A stretch of DNA of 27,994 nt, from the NCBI GenBank assembly GCA_052034445.1, contig JBPOIN010000102.1, positions 1 to 27,994 of the forward strand, given 5' to 3'. Numbering within the stretch: position 1 is the first letter of the stretch; each line of letters starts with the position of its first letter. A model generated the notes under the pieces. The model ran no database searches. It saw only the letters and a list, made by a program, of their open reading frames with translations, and was not told the DNA's origin. The DNA comes from Sterolibacterium sp052034445. Lineage in GTDB: Bacteria; Pseudomonadota; Gammaproteobacteria; Burkholderiales; Rhodocyclaceae. Shown here piece after piece: positions 5,653 to 13,653 of the stretch. The translations under genes were made by a program, and so were the position numbers.

Positions 5653-8139
5653 ATGGGTGACCTCATCGCCCCCGGGCTCCTGAATTCCCTCCAGGCTGGC
5701 CATCCACTTGATCGCGCTGCGGCACTCGCACTGGCCGACGCACGCGACACGGCTGCACTGATGGCGCTTGCCGCGCCGCTGCGCGACCGCGGATTCCGCG
5801 ACATCGTCACCTATTCGCGCAAGGTGTTTTTGCCACTCACCAAGCTGTGCCGCGATGTCTGCCATTACTGCACTTTTGCCAGCACGCCGCGCGAGGTGGG
5901 TTCCGCCTACATGTCGCTCGACGAGGTGCTGGACGCCGCGCGCCAGGCCGCAGCAATGGGCTGCAAGGAAGCGCTGCTGACGCTCGGCGAGCGGCCCGAG
6001 CTGCGCTACCAGGCGGCGCGCGATGCGCTGGCGCAGATGGGTTTCGCGACGACGCTGGAATACGTCGCCCATGTCGCCGGCGAAATCTTCAAACAGACGG
6101 GGCTGTTGCCGCACGTCAATCCCGGCTGCATGGACGCGGCCGAGCTGGCGATGCTGCGCAAGGTATCGCCGTCGATGGGGCTGATGCTGGAATCGGCGTC
6201 GCCGCGCCTGTGCGAAAAGGGCATGCCGCATTACGGTTCGCCCGACAAGGAACCGGGGCGCCGGCTGGAGACGCTGCGCCTGGCCGGCGAGGCCAGGGCG
6301 CCGTTCACCTCCGGCATCCTCATCGGCATCGGCGAGACGCGCCGCGAGCGCATCGAATCACTGCTGGCGCTGCGCTACCTGCACGAGCGCTACGGCCACA
6401 TCCAGGAAATCATCGTCCAGAACTTCCGCGCCAAGGCCGACACGCTGATGGCCAACGCGCCGGAACCGTCGCTCGACGATCTGCTGTGGACCATCGCCGT
6501 GACACGGCTGATCTTCGGCGCCGACATGAGCATCCAGGCGCCGCCGAACCTGAACCCCGGCGTGCTGCCACAACTCATCGCAGCCGGCATCAACGACTGG
6601 GGCGGCGTTTCGCCGCTGACACCGGACTTCGTCAATCCCGAAGCACCCTGGCCGCATCTCGACCAGTTGGCGCGCGAGACGGCGGCGGCCGGCAAGTATC
6701 TGCAGGAACGCCTGACCATCTATCCCGAGTACGCGCTCGACGGCGTCAAGTGGGTCGATGAAAGCCTGCGCACACCGCTGTTGCAGCGTATCGACGGCGA
6801 AGGCTTGCCGCGCACCGATGAGTGGGTGGCCGGGCAGGGCAAGCCGTTGCCAGCCGAGGATTTGCGCTGGTTGAGAACCCCGGTCGATGCGGAACTCATT
6901 GCGCCGGATTTACGCACCATCGTCGCGCGCGCCGCAGACGGTGAGGAACTCGGCGAAGCCGAGATCGTTCGGCTGTTCCAGGCGCGCGGCCCCGAGTTCG
7001 CTTACGTCTGCCGTGCGGCGGATTATCTGCGTCAGAAGGTGAATGGCGACGTCGTCAGCTTCGTTGTCACGCGCAACATCAACTACACCAACGTCTGCTA
7101 CTTCAAGTGCCAGTTCTGCGCCTTCTCGAAAGGCAAGATGAGCGAGAATCTGCGCGGTCAGCCCTACGACCTCGACGAGACCGAAATCGCGCGGCGCTGC
7201 CGCGAGGCCTGGGCGCGCGGCGCCACCGAGGTCTGCATGCAGGGCGGCATCCATCCCGACTACACCGGGCAGACTTATCTCGACATCCTCGACATCGTGC
7301 GCGGTGCGGCGCCCGATGTGCATATCCATGCCTACTCGCCGCTCGAAGTCTGGCAGGGCGCGCTCACTTTGGAACAGCCGGTCGAAGACTACCTGCGTCT
7401 GCTCAAGGCGCGCGGCCTCAACACGCTGCCCGGTACGGCCGCCGAGGTGCTCGACGACGAAGTGCGCGCCGTGCTGTGCCCCGACAAGATCAACACGCGG
7501 CAGTGGATGCAGGTGATCGAGACGGCGCACGTCGTCGGCCTGAAAACCACGGCCACCATCATGTTCGGCCACGTCGACCGCTACAAGCATTGGGCGCGCC
7601 ATCTGCGCCGCGTGCGCGACATCCAGGTCGGCACGCACGGCTTCACCGAATTCGTGCCGCTACCCTTCGTGCCCATGGAAGCACCGCTGTATCTCAAGGG
7701 CCGTGCGCGCATGGGACCGACCTTCCGCGAAGTCATGCTGATGCATGCCGTGGCGCGTCTGGCGCTGCATGGCCAGATCGACAACATCCAGGCGTCATGG
7801 GTCAAGCTCGGTGACGATGGCGTGACGGCGGCACTGGCGGTCGGTTGCAACGATCTGGGCGGCACGCTCATGAACGAGACCATCACACGCTCGGCCGGCG
7901 CCAGCCATGGCGAAGGTAAGTCACCGCAAGAACTCGAACAGCTGATTCAGCGCGTCGGCCGGCAGCCGCGCCAACGCAGCACCGACTATGGCGAAGTCAG
8001 CGCCGAGCGCCAGCAGGCCGCACGCGTTGCCGCCGAACTGGCGCCGGTCGTCAATACTGTCGTCTCGGGCAAGGCGGCGGGCGGCGCGCGGCGCAAGCTG
8101 GTGAGGTTTGCCATCGAAGATCAACGCGAGCGTCACTGA
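5653..8139 (+). CDS. fbiC: Bifunctional FO synthase (CofG-CofH fusion), radical SAM
   Basis: 828 aa from ATG 5653, which has GGTGA 8 nt upstream; in-frame GTG 5641 would add four residues and has a poorer ribosome site. It makes 7,8-didemethyl-8-hydroxy-5-deazariboflavin (FO), the F420 chromophore, from tyrosine and 5-amino-6-ribitylamino-uracil. The two radical SAM halves are clear. The CofG-like half has its 4Fe-4S motif LCRDVCHYC (Cys66, Cys70, Cys73), preceded by TYSRKVFLPLT. The CofH-like half has VCYFKCQFC (Cys482, Cys486, Cys489), preceded by NINYTN. Both clusters are intact. Order and length match actinobacterial FbiC (about 856 aa in Mycobacterium), whereas archaea and cyanobacteria use separate CofG and CofH. 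The later F420 genes (cofC, cofD, cofE) are not in this window, so they must be elsewhere if full F420 is made. Confidence 0.95.
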   Translation: MGDLIAPGLLNSLQAGHPLDRAAALALADARDTAALMALAAPLRDRGFRDIVTYSRKVFLPLTKLCRDVCHYCTFASTPREVGSAYMSLDEVLDAARQAAAMGCKEALLTLGERPELRYQAARDALAQMGFATTLEYVAHVAGEIFKQTGLLPHVNPGCMDAAELAMLRKVSPSMGLMLESASPRLCEKGMPHYGSPDKEPGRRLETLRLAGEARAPFTSGILIGIGETRRERIESLLALRYLHERYGHIQEIIVQNFRAKADTLMANAPEPSLDDLLWTIAVTRLIFGADMSIQAPPNLNPGVLPQLIAAGINDWGGVSPLTPDFVNPEAPWPHLDQLARETAAAGKYLQERLTIYPEYALDGVKWVDESLRTPLLQRIDGEGLPRTDEWVAGQGKPLPAEDLRWLRTPVDAELIAPDLRTIVARAADGEELGEAEIVRLFQARGPEFAYVCRAADYLRQKVNGDVVSFVVTRNINYTNVCYFKCQFCAFSKGKMSENLRGQPYDLDETEIARRCREAWARGATEVCMQGGIHPDYTGQTYLDILDIVRGAAPDVHIHAYSPLEVWQGALTLEQPVEDYLRLLKARGLNTLPGTAAEVLDDEVRAVLCPDKINTRQWMQVIETAHVVGLKTTATIMFGHVDRYKHWARHLRRVRDIQVGTHGFTEFVPLPFVPMEAPLYLKGRARMGPTFREVMLMHAVARLALHGQIDNIQASWVKLGDDGVTAALAVGCNDLGGTLMNETITRSAGASHGEGKSPQELEQLIQRVGRQPRQRSTDYGEVSAERQQAARVAAELAPVVNTVVSGKAAGGARRKLVRFAIEDQRERH

Positions 8140-8196
8140 GTCGTCTCCGGGACGCTGCAATCGCGGCCCGCAAGCCGCGCCACCGAGGAGCAAGAT

Positions 8197-8973
8197 ATGG
8201 CAACAGGCATGACGGGCAAACGTTTTCCCAAGGGCGTTGCGCTGGTCATTGGCGGCAGCGGCGGCATGGGCTCGGTGATTTGCGAAACGCTGGCGGCCAA
8301 CGGCAGCGACATTGCGCTGACGTATCGCACCAATCGTAACGGGGCCGAAGAAGTCGTTGAGAAAGTGCGGGCGCTGGGCGCCCATGTCTCGCTGCATGCA
8401 CTCGATATCGCTGATGAACACGCGGTCGTCGCGACCGTCACCGAAATCGCCATGCAGCAGCGGATACATACCGTCGTGATGGCCAGCGGCTCGGACATCA
8501 AGCAGCCGATGATCCGCGACCTGAGTCCGGCTGCCTTGCGCGCCGTGCTTGATGCCGATGCCATGGGGTTCTTTCATGTTCTGCATGCCACGTTACCGTA
8601 TATGAAATCTGGTTGCGGCGGTTCGTATGTGCATCTGAGCTCGGCGGGTCTGCAGCGCTGGCCCGATGGCGACGCGCTTTCGGTGGCGCCCAAGGCCTGT
8701 ATCGACACGTTGCTGCGCGGCGTGGCGCGCGAAGAGGGGCGACATGGCATTCGCGCCAATTCCATCGCCATCGGCGTGATCGAATCCGGCATTTTCCTGC
8801 GCCTCTGGGAGGACGGGGTGTTCGACGAGAACTGGCGCAAGGCGGTGCTGCACAACCTGTGCCTCAAGCGCTTCGGCAAACCGCAGGATGTCGCCGACGC
8901 CGTGCTGTATCTGGCGACGGCGGAGTATGTGACCGGCCAGACATTGTCGGTGTCGGGCGGCTACGGAGTCTGA
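8197..8973 (+). CDS. Short-chain dehydrogenase/reductase family protein without the catalytic Tyr
   Basis: 258 aa, ATG 8197 with GAGGAG upstream. Rossmann SDR: GGSGGMG (19-25), acidic end of beta-3 ALDIAD (68-73), C-terminal VSGGYGV. The active-site Ser148/149 and Lys166 are present. The residue four before the lysine, normally the catalytic Tyr of YxxxK, is Ser162 (LSVAPK). The FabI-type alternative (Tyr seven before Lys) is also absent, with Asp159 there. NNAG is replaced by MASG. It may have lost dehydrogenase activity or use another acid/base. Its stop is 2 bp before the start of the FAD dehydrogenase gene, so the two are cotranscribed and may act on the same compound. Family certain, activity uncertain. 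Confidence 0.85.
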   Translation: MATGMTGKRFPKGVALVIGGSGGMGSVICETLAANGSDIALTYRTNRNGAEEVVEKVRALGAHVSLHALDIADEHAVVATVTEIAMQQRIHTVVMASGSDIKQPMIRDLSPAALRAVLDADAMGFFHVLHATLPYMKSGCGGSYVHLSSAGLQRWPDGDALSVAPKACIDTLLRGVAREEGRHGIRANSIAIGVIESGIFLRLWEDGVFDENWRKAVLHNLCLKRFGKPQDVADAVLYLATAEYVTGQTLSVSGGYGV

Positions 8974-8975
8974 GC

Positions 8976-10466
8976 ATGAATGAACTACATTACTCCCCAT
9001 CGCGTCCCTGCCGGCTCGCCGATGTGCCGCATTGGGACGGCGAACTCGATGTGCTGGTGGTCGGTTTTGGCATTGCCGGTGCTTGTGCGGCTTACGAGGC
9101 GAGTTGCGCCGGGGCGGCGACGGCGATTTTCGAAGTGGCGGCGAGCTATGGCGGCAGTTCGGCGCTTTCGGGTGGCGAGATCTATCTTGGCGGCAGCGGC
9201 GGCACCGATGTGCAACGCGCCAACGGCTTCGAGGACTCGACCGAGGATTTTTATACCTACCTGATGCTGGCCGGCGGGCCGAATGCCAACGCCGCGCGCG
9301 TGCGCCTGTACGCCGAGAATGCACTGGCGCATTACGGCTGGCTCAAAGCGCGCGGGATTCCGTTCAAGGGCACCTATGTGGCGGAGAAGGTTGTCGAGCC
9401 GTTGACCGACGACACACTGGTGTGGTCCGGCAGCGAGGCCGCCTGGCCGTTCAGCGCACAGGCCAGGCCCGCGCCGCGCGGTCATGTCGCGCAGATGACC
9501 GGCATGGGCGCCGGTAAGGTGATCATGGATGCGCTCGCGGCGCAGATCGCCACACGCTCCATCGCCGTGCATTACAACGCACGCGTACTGACGCTGATTG
9601 CCGATGCCGGGAATCATGTGCATGGCCTCGTGGTGCGTATTGACGGCGTGCTGCGTTTCTACAAGGCGCGCAAGGGCGTGATTCTGTGTGCGGGCGGCTT
9701 CATCTGCAATACCGAGATGATCCGCCGCTATGCGCCCGATGCCGAACGCGTCACCAACATCCCGGTCAGCGCCGGCAACGACGACGGTTCGGCGATCCGC
9801 ATGGGCATCGCCGTGGGGGCGGCGGCGATCCACATGGATCAGTACATGGCGACCAAACCTTTTTTTCCGCCCGAGTGTCTCGTCAAGGGCATCTTCGTCA
9901 ATGAGCGCGGCCAGCGCTTCATCAATGAGGATGCCTATCACGGCCGGGTGACCAAATACATCATGAACCAGCCGCACGGCAACGCCTGGCTGCTGGTGGA
10001 TAACGCGATCTTCGCGCGGCCGCTGCTGTTTCCCGGCGTCGAGATTGCTGCCGTGGCCGAGACCTGGGAAGAACTCGAAAGCGAACTCGGCCTGCCGGCC
10101 GGCGAACTCGTGCATACCGTCGAACAATACAATCGCCATGCCGTACAGGGTGAGGACCCACTCCTGCACAAGGCCACGAAATGGCTGAAGCCCCTCGTCG
10201 AAGCGCCATTCGCCGCGCTGAGCTACGGCGAGACCGCGTACCCGCCGGCCGGCTTCACGCTTGGCGGTCTGGCCACGCTGCCGACCGGCCAGGTGCTCGA
10301 CAGCGACGGCCAGCCGATCGCCGGTCTGTATGCCGCGGGCCGCACCACCAGCGGGCTGCCGTGCTGGGGCGAAGGCTACAGTTCCGGGCTGTCGCTCGGC
10401 GATGCCAGCTTCTTCGGCCGCCAGGCCGGCCTGCATGCGGCCGCCCGCGCGCGCATATCTGCCTGA
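8976..10466 (+). CDS. FAD-dependent dehydrogenase, 3-ketosteroid delta4-(5alpha)-dehydrogenase/fumarate reductase family
   Basis: 496 aa. ATG 8976 is chosen because the SDR stop is at 8971-8973 and the FAD-binding strand starts soon after; upstream in-frame residues belong to a shadow of the SDR. The N-terminal dinucleotide motif is VVGFGIAGACAA (about 25-36), then an ASYGGSSALSGG segment. A second FAD segment near the C-terminus reads GLYAAGRTTSG, followed by GEGYSSGLSLGDASFFGR. Tyr321, Tyr468 and Ser470 lie where Rhodococcus jostii delta4-(5alpha)-ketosteroid dehydrogenase has Tyr319, Tyr466 and Ser468 (recalled from its structure paper), a constant offset of two. This supports trans-diaxial dehydrogenation of a cyclic ketone. 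Steroid specificity remains an inference because many uncharacterised relatives share these motifs. Cotranscribed with the preceding SDR. Confidence 0.83.
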   Translation: MNELHYSPSRPCRLADVPHWDGELDVLVVGFGIAGACAAYEASCAGAATAIFEVAASYGGSSALSGGEIYLGGSGGTDVQRANGFEDSTEDFYTYLMLAGGPNANAARVRLYAENALAHYGWLKARGIPFKGTYVAEKVVEPLTDDTLVWSGSEAAWPFSAQARPAPRGHVAQMTGMGAGKVIMDALAAQIATRSIAVHYNARVLTLIADAGNHVHGLVVRIDGVLRFYKARKGVILCAGGFICNTEMIRRYAPDAERVTNIPVSAGNDDGSAIRMGIAVGAAAIHMDQYMATKPFFPPECLVKGIFVNERGQRFINEDAYHGRVTKYIMNQPHGNAWLLVDNAIFARPLLFPGVEIAAVAETWEELESELGLPAGELVHTVEQYNRHAVQGEDPLLHKATKWLKPLVEAPFAALSYGETAYPPAGFTLGGLATLPTGQVLDSDGQPIAGLYAAGRTTSGLPCWGEGYSSGLSLGDASFFGRQAGLHAAARARISA

Positions 10467-10602
10467 GCGGGTTGTCAGTACGGATGGTTTGCCGCAAGGG
10501 CGACCGGCAAGCCATGCACGCCGGCATTTTCAGAGGCGCGGCACGCAATTTCTGTGCGACAATCCGTAGTCCGATTGGACGAAGTGCACGCCGCAGGGCG
10601 GA

Positions 10603-10629
10603 TTGATAATCAAACCACGCGCCGTGGTT
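10603..10629. promoter_or_regulatory. Two adjacent palindromes in the amidohydrolase leader, possible operator
   Basis: TTGATAATCAA (10603-10613) is a perfect palindrome around one central base. It abuts AACCACGCGCCGTGGTT (10613-10629), a perfect 7-bp inverted repeat with a 3-nt spacer. They lie in the 269-bp non-coding gap 10467-10735 that precedes the amidohydrolase gene. Such symmetry fits a dimeric repressor site, but no regulator is encoded in the window and no confident -10/-35 pair was found beside it. Confidence 0.4.
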
Positions 10630-10683
10630 CCGCAGGCAGATCGGGCGCTGCGACAACGGCAAAAAATAATCAGATGGGATTGC

Positions 10684-10715
10684 CCCGGCCGTATCTGCCG
10701 GGCGGTCGTTTTTTT
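10684..10715 (+). terminator. Terminator-like hairpin with T7 run, 20 bp before the amidohydrolase start
   Basis: CCCGGC (10684-10689) pairs with GCCGGG (10697-10702), and seven T residues follow at 10709-10715. The 6-nt space between stem and T-run is longer than usual. It could end transcription from the FAD dehydrogenase operon. It lies so close to the next ribosome site (GAGGAG, 10721-10726) that no promoter fits between, so it may instead work as an attenuator for the downstream genes. Confidence 0.45.
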
Positions 10716-10735
10716 GAACCGAGGAGCAAATCAGC

Positions 10736-11749
10736 ATGGCCAAGACCAGTAAAGACTACTTCATTGCAATGACCGAGTTCCACTTCATGAACCCGCAGAC
10801 CATGTCGGAGATTGCCTACTATCCGAACGTGCAGCGCTGGTGGGGTAGTGTGGATGGCGTGATGCGCGCCTGGTCGGGCCGCGATCTGACCGGCGAATGG
10901 CCGCACCCGATCGCCAGCGAACTCATCAAGTACATGGATCAGACCAACGTCGATGTCGCCTTCTGCCTGCGCGAGCCGATGATGGATGTGACCGGCGGCG
11001 TGGTCTCGCTGTCGACCAACGGCTTCATGATGCAGCAGATCGCCCCGTATCCCGAGCGCATGTACCTGGAAGCCAACGTCGGCCCGGTCATCAAGCGCGG
11101 CATCAAGGAAGCCAACTGGGAACTCGAATTCCTGTTCAAGGAAAAGGGCGCCAAGCTGTGCAAGCTGTACACGCCGGAAGACGACGGCCCGCTCAACGAC
11201 AAGCGCCTCTGGCCGTTCTACGAGAAGGCGCAGGAACTGGGTATCACGCTGACGGTGCACACCGGCTTCAGCTATGTCGTGCCGCAGCCGAGCAGCCACT
11301 GCCAGGTCGGCCAGCTCGACGACGTGCTGCTCGCCTTCCCCGATCTCAAGATCATCGCCTATCACGCTGGCTGGCCGCAGTCGGAAGAGCTGATCGGCCT
11401 GTGCGGCAAGCATCGCAACCTGTACATGAGCCTGTCGGGCATCATCGGCTGGTATCAGCGCTCGCCGTATCGCGGCTACCACGCCATCGGCACCGCGCTG
11501 CAGTGGATGCCGGCCGACAAGATCGTGCTGGGCTTCGATCTGCCCTTCGATGACCTCGGCCGCGTCGTCGACTACATCGTCAATCTCGACATGCCGGAAG
11601 AGTTGCAGGAAAAGTGGGGCTACCAGCAGGTCACCGAGGAAGACAAGGCCAAGATTCTCGGCCTCAACCTCGCCAAGCTGACCGGCATTGAGCCGGTGAA
11701 GCGCAAACAGGGCGGCTATCAGGTGCCGGCGCCGGCGGCCGGACACTAA
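10736..11749 (+). CDS. Amidohydrolase-2 family protein (ACMSD/decarboxylase-like)
   Basis: 337 aa, ATG 10736 with GAGGAG upstream. TIM-barrel metal enzyme of PF04909 type. Candidate metal ligands are Glu14 and His16 (TEFHF), His175 (VHTGF) and Asp268 (GFDLPF), with His210 (YHAGW) as a catalytic candidate. The Glu-x-His start, in place of His-x-His, is the arrangement I recall for gamma-resorcylate and 5-carboxyvanillate decarboxylases, which favours non-oxidative decarboxylation or hydration over amide hydrolysis. Length is normal. It opens a second + strand gene group followed by SDRs and could process a ring-derived acid. The true substrate is unknown. Confidence 0.82.
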   Translation: MAKTSKDYFIAMTEFHFMNPQTMSEIAYYPNVQRWWGSVDGVMRAWSGRDLTGEWPHPIASELIKYMDQTNVDVAFCLREPMMDVTGGVVSLSTNGFMMQQIAPYPERMYLEANVGPVIKRGIKEANWELEFLFKEKGAKLCKLYTPEDDGPLNDKRLWPFYEKAQELGITLTVHTGFSYVVPQPSSHCQVGQLDDVLLAFPDLKIIAYHAGWPQSEELIGLCGKHRNLYMSLSGIIGWYQRSPYRGYHAIGTALQWMPADKIVLGFDLPFDDLGRVVDYIVNLDMPEELQEKWGYQQVTEEDKAKILGLNLAKLTGIEPVKRKQGGYQVPAPAAGH

Positions 11750-11859
11750 GCGGACCGCCTGCAGGGCGGAAAATCGGCTTGTTGCTTCACCGCATGACGG
11801 GTTCGTTGTGGCGCGCCTTATCGCGCGCTGCAGCGGCCCTTTTCTTCTGAGGATGGGCG

Positions 11860-12807
11860 ATGCATTGCTGGACTGACGCCGATCTTCCGGATCTGACCGG
11901 CAAGCGGGCGCTCATCACGGGCGCCACGCGCGGCATCGGTTACGCCACGGCGCGGGCGTTGGCGCTGCACGGCGCCGAAGTCATCATGGCGAGCCGTAAT
12001 GCCGTCGATGGCGAGCAAGCCGTTGAACGCATCCGCAGTCAGCGTTCCGGTGCGCGCGTCGAGTTCCGCCGCCTGGATCTGGGCTCCTTGCAGGAGGTGC
12101 GTGAATTCTGCGCCACTCTGTTGGCGGAAGGGCGCGGCCTCGATCTGCTCATCAACAATTCGGGTCTCAATCCGCTCAATGTGCGGCATCTGAGCCGCGA
12201 TGGTTTCGAGCTGAGTTTCGGCGTCGGACATCTGGGGCACTTTGCCCTCACGGGCCAGCTGCTGCCGCTGCTGCTCAAGACGCCGGCGCCGCGCGTCGTG
12301 ACCGTGTCGAGCATCGTCCAGCAGTATGGTTTCTTCGACTGGGACGATCTGCAGATTCAGCACAACTACAGTTCGCAGCGCGCCTACAACCAGACCAAGC
12401 TCGCCAACCTGATGTTCGCGCGCGAGTTGCAGCGCCGCGCCAGCGCCGCGCATCTGCCGCTCTTGAGCATTGGCGTGCATCCGGGCATGGCGCGCACCAA
12501 TATCGCCGATGCGCGCCACGAGCTCGGCGAATTCCAGTTCGCCGATTACCTCATCAGCGTCGCCATGATGCTGATGTTCTTCGTCGGCCAATCGGCGCGC
12601 GAGGGCGCCTGGCCATTGCTGTATGCGGCGACCGATCCGGCCGCCCAGGGCGGCGGCTACTATGGCCCGCACGGTATCGCCGAGACGCGCGGTTTTCCCG
12701 CGCCGGCAAGGCTGCATACGGCGGTGCTCGATGAGGCCACGGCGCAGCGGCTGTGGCAGATTTCCGAACAACTCACGGGCATTCATTTTGCGCTGCCCGA
12801 CGCCTAA
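11860..12807 (+). CDS. SDR oxidoreductase, retinol dehydrogenase/protochlorophyllide reductase-like
   Basis: 315 aa, ATG 11860 with GAGGATGGG upstream. It has a complete SDR active site: cofactor loop GATRGIG (21-27), NNSG (99-102), Ser151, Tyr176 and Lys180 (YNQTK). The long insertion after the active site and the GHLGHFALTG segment place it with the retinol dehydrogenase/protochlorophyllide reductase-like SDRs, which generally act on hydrophobic alcohols or ketones with NADP(H). The gene at 13654 is a close paralogue that aligns without gaps through residue 180. It starts 110 bp after the amidohydrolase. Substrate unknown. Confidence 0.87.
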   Translation: MHCWTDADLPDLTGKRALITGATRGIGYATARALALHGAEVIMASRNAVDGEQAVERIRSQRSGARVEFRRLDLGSLQEVREFCATLLAEGRGLDLLINNSGLNPLNVRHLSRDGFELSFGVGHLGHFALTGQLLPLLLKTPAPRVVTVSSIVQQYGFFDWDDLQIQHNYSSQRAYNQTKLANLMFARELQRRASAAHLPLLSIGVHPGMARTNIADARHELGEFQFADYLISVAMMLMFFVGQSAREGAWPLLYAATDPAAQGGGYYGPHGIAETRGFPAPARLHTAVLDEATAQRLWQISEQLTGIHFALPDA

Positions 12808-12834
12808 CGCCCCGACATATCTCAATCCGGACTC

Positions 12835-13596
12835 ATGGACATGCAAAGATTCGATCACAAGATTGCCCTCGTGACAGGCGCCGCATCGGGCATCGGCCGG
12901 GCGACGGCCGAACGTCTGGCGCGCGAGGGCGCCCAGGTGTTGGCCTGCGACGTGAATGCCGCATTGCTCGAAACGGAAGTCGCTGGTCTCGTCGCACAGG
13001 GACTCAGGGTCACGGCACGCGTCGTCGATGTGACCGACGTGGCGGCCTGCAACGCCGCAGTGGCTGCCGTCGTGGCGCAGTTCGGCCGCCTCGATGTGCT
13101 GTGCAATGTCGCCGGCACGCTGCTCGTCAAGCATTTCGAGGAACTCACCGACGAGGACTGGCAGCGCCAGATGGCCATCAATGTAAATGGCGTGTTCTTC
13201 ATGTGCCGGGCAGCCATTCCGCATCTGCTGGCCAGCAAGGGCAATATCGTCAATGTGGCCTCGATCGCCGGTCTGGTCGGCGTGCCATATGGCGCCGTGT
13301 ACTCGGCCACCAAGGGCGCCGTGCTGATGTTCACCAAGGCGCTGGCGGTCGAATTCGCTTCCCGCAAGGTGCGCGTGAATGCGGTCTGCCCCGGTTCTGT
13401 CATGACGCCGCTGGTGGCCGGCTACATGCCTCCCGAGGATGCCGACTTCAACCTGCTCGGACGCCTGGTGCCGCTGACGCCGAATCATGGCCAGCCCGAG
13501 GATATCGCGGCGAGCATTGCCTATCTGGCTTCCGACGAGGCGCGTTTCGTCACGGGCGCCGGCCTCGTCGTCGATGGCGCGCAGACCGCGATCTGA
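12835..13596 (+). CDS. Classical SDR oxidoreductase (FabG/hydroxysteroid dehydrogenase-like)
   Basis: 253 aa from ATG 12835 (ATG 12841 also possible; neither has a strong ribosome site). Classical SDR motifs are intact: TGAASGIG (14-21), Asp65 after beta-4, NVAG (91-94), Ser143, Tyr156 and Lys160 (YSATK), and the C-terminal VDGAQ. The cofactor position after beta-2 reads CDVN; an Asp there usually indicates NAD over NADP. It lies between two paralogous SDRs, 27 bp after the first and 57 bp before the second, so all three are probably in one transcript. A beta-hydroxyacyl-CoA or hydroxysteroid dehydrogenase role is plausible but not shown. Confidence 0.88.
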   Translation: MDMQRFDHKIALVTGAASGIGRATAERLAREGAQVLACDVNAALLETEVAGLVAQGLRVTARVVDVTDVAACNAAVAAVVAQFGRLDVLCNVAGTLLVKHFEELTDEDWQRQMAINVNGVFFMCRAAIPHLLASKGNIVNVASIAGLVGVPYGAVYSATKGAVLMFTKALAVEFASRKVRVNAVCPGSVMTPLVAGYMPPEDADFNLLGRLVPLTPNHGQPEDIAASIAYLASDEARFVTGAGLVVDGAQTAI

Positions 13597-13653
13597 GAGA
13601 TTTTTCCGCCAGCATGAAGGCGTACATACCCTACATTTCAACAAGGATGCAGC

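Noticed and set aside
8985..10436. A 483-codon minus-strand open frame
   Set aside because: Antisense to the FAD dehydrogenase, low-complexity Arg/His/Gly composition, no ribosome site or motif.
11755..11769. A possible terminator after the amidohydrolase
   Set aside because: The stem is only 5 bp (CCGCC/GGCGG) and is not followed by a T-run, so it is not distinguishable from chance in GC-rich DNA.
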